Notes under the pieces: generated by a model
The model's database searches: none
Told to the model about the DNA's origin: nothing
Seen by the model: only the letters and a program-made list of their open reading frames with translations
Program-made: the position numbers and the translations under genes
Shown: positions 4,966 through 5,433 of the stretch, one piece after another
Numbering within the stretch: the first letter of the stretch is position 1
How the letters are laid out: each line of letters begins with the position of its first letter
NCBI GenBank assembly: GCA_030428025.1
Contig: JAUIBJ010000289.1
Span: 1-5,433 of the forward strand
From: Alphaproteobacteria bacterium
Lineage (GTDB): Bacteria; Pseudomonadota; Alphaproteobacteria; Rhodobacterales; Rhodobacteraceae
Length of the DNA stretch: 5,433 bases
Direction of reading: 5' to 3'

Positions 4966-5433
4966 CAGCCAGCCCCGCACCCTTTGCCCCCTTCGAATGG
5001 ATGATCGCATGGCGCTATCTGCGCGCCAAGCGGGCCGAGGGCGGCGTGTCCACCATGACCTGGATCAGCCTGATCGGCATCACTCTTGCTGTCTTTGCGC
5101 TGATTGCCACGCTGGCGGTTCGCTCGGGCTTCAGGGCCGAGTTCGTCGACACGATCCTGGGGTCGAACGCGCATGTCACGGTCTACAGTGCAGGCATGGC
5201 CGACGCGCAGACCGGGCGGATCGACCGGACGATCGCTGAGTACGACGCCATGGCCGAAAGGGTGCGCGGGGTGGAGGGTGTCACCCGCGTCGCGCCCCTG
5301 ATCCGGGGGCAGGTGATGGCCAGTGCGCGCGAGCGCAACGCCGGGGTGGAAGTGTTCGGCATCGCGCCCGGGGATCTCAGGACGATACCGCGCATCGCCG
5401 ACCCCGAACAGGCCACGGGTGACATCGACCGCT
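4962..5433 (+). CDS. lolC: LolC/LolE-type lipoprotein-releasing ABC transporter permease, N-terminal part
   Basis: The first 157 codons of a permease that, with the LolD ATPase, extracts outer-membrane lipoproteins from the inner membrane and hands them to LolA. The start is a GTG with GAGG six bases upstream. After a short cytoplasmic leader comes FEWMIAWRYLRAKRAEGG (11-28), the conserved N-terminal signature, then the first transmembrane helix at about 33-53 (TWISLIGITLAVFALIATLAV), followed by RSGFRAEFVDTILGSNAHVTVY (54-75), which matches the LolC/LolE pattern of a Gly-Phe and an ILG-AH segment leading into the periplasmic domain. The rest seen here (EGVTRVAPLIRGQVMAS, FGIAPGD) fits that periplasmic domain. 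Full members are about 410-430 residues, so roughly the last 60 percent is beyond the window. Alphaproteobacteria usually have a single LolC/E-like permease gene near proS, lolD and dnaE; the symbol lolE would be equally acceptable. No stop occurs before the window edge. Confidence 0.92.
   Translation, partial: MAASPAPFAPFEWMIAWRYLRAKRAEGGVSTMTWISLIGITLAVFALIATLAVRSGFRAEFVDTILGSNAHVTVYSAGMADAQTGRIDRTIAEYDAMAERVRGVEGVTRVAPLIRGQVMASARERNAGVEVFGIAPGDLRTIPRIADPEQATGDIDR

Noticed and set aside
4825..5010. N-terminal 62-residue extension of the reductase
   Set aside because: It would overlap the lolC start on the other strand and lacks membrane character, whereas the GTG at 4824 has a strong ribosome binding site and opens directly into the first helix.
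1..5433. Mobile element, CRISPR array, phage or toxin-antitoxin system
   Set aside because: No repeats with regular spacing, terminal inverted repeats, transposase, integrase or paired small toxin and antitoxin genes are visible on either strand.

Overview
The window looks like a chromosomal segment of an alphaproteobacterium, most likely a member of the Rhodobacteraceae or a close relative. The evidence is the high GC content with GC-rich third positions, a short prolyl-tRNA synthetase without the inserted editing domain, an HdaA-type DnaA-like ATPase, and a proS to lolC gene neighbourhood that I recall as typical of that class. The taxonomic call is an inference from protein character and gene order, not from a database search.

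Layout, left to right. On the minus strand, the N-terminal part of an HdaA-like AAA+ protein (running off the left edge) lies directly downstream of an AI-2E (PerM-like) family membrane protein; stop and start share one base (TGATG), so the pair is probably translationally coupled. A 152-base divergent gap follows, with a plausible promoter for proS. On the plus strand come proS (465 codons, good Shine-Dalgarno) and, 45 bases further, a 160-aa protein with a signal peptide and no function I recognise. Converging on it from the right, on the minus strand, are a six-helix ferric-reductase-like flavocytochrome (440 aa) and a previously untracked 39-aa single-helix protein whose start overlaps the reductase stop by 8 bases. 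The two convergent transcription units end only 6 bases apart. A 137-base divergent region then separates the reductase from the start of a LolC/LolE-type lipoprotein-releasing permease, which runs off the right edge.

Most of the window is housekeeping: initiation control (HdaA), translation (ProS) and outer-membrane lipoprotein export (LolC). The accessory part is the block from about 2901 to 4824, where an exported protein and a transmembrane electron-transfer module (reductase plus micro-protein) sit between proS and lolC. No mobile element, CRISPR array, tRNA, rRNA or phage gene is visible, and I see no clearly novel multi-gene system. The most interesting items are the overlapping micro-protein, the unassigned exported protein, and two small regulatory-looking structures in the reductase/lolC divergent region: a repeat-palindrome-repeat element and a hairpin over the lolC ribosome binding site and start codon.
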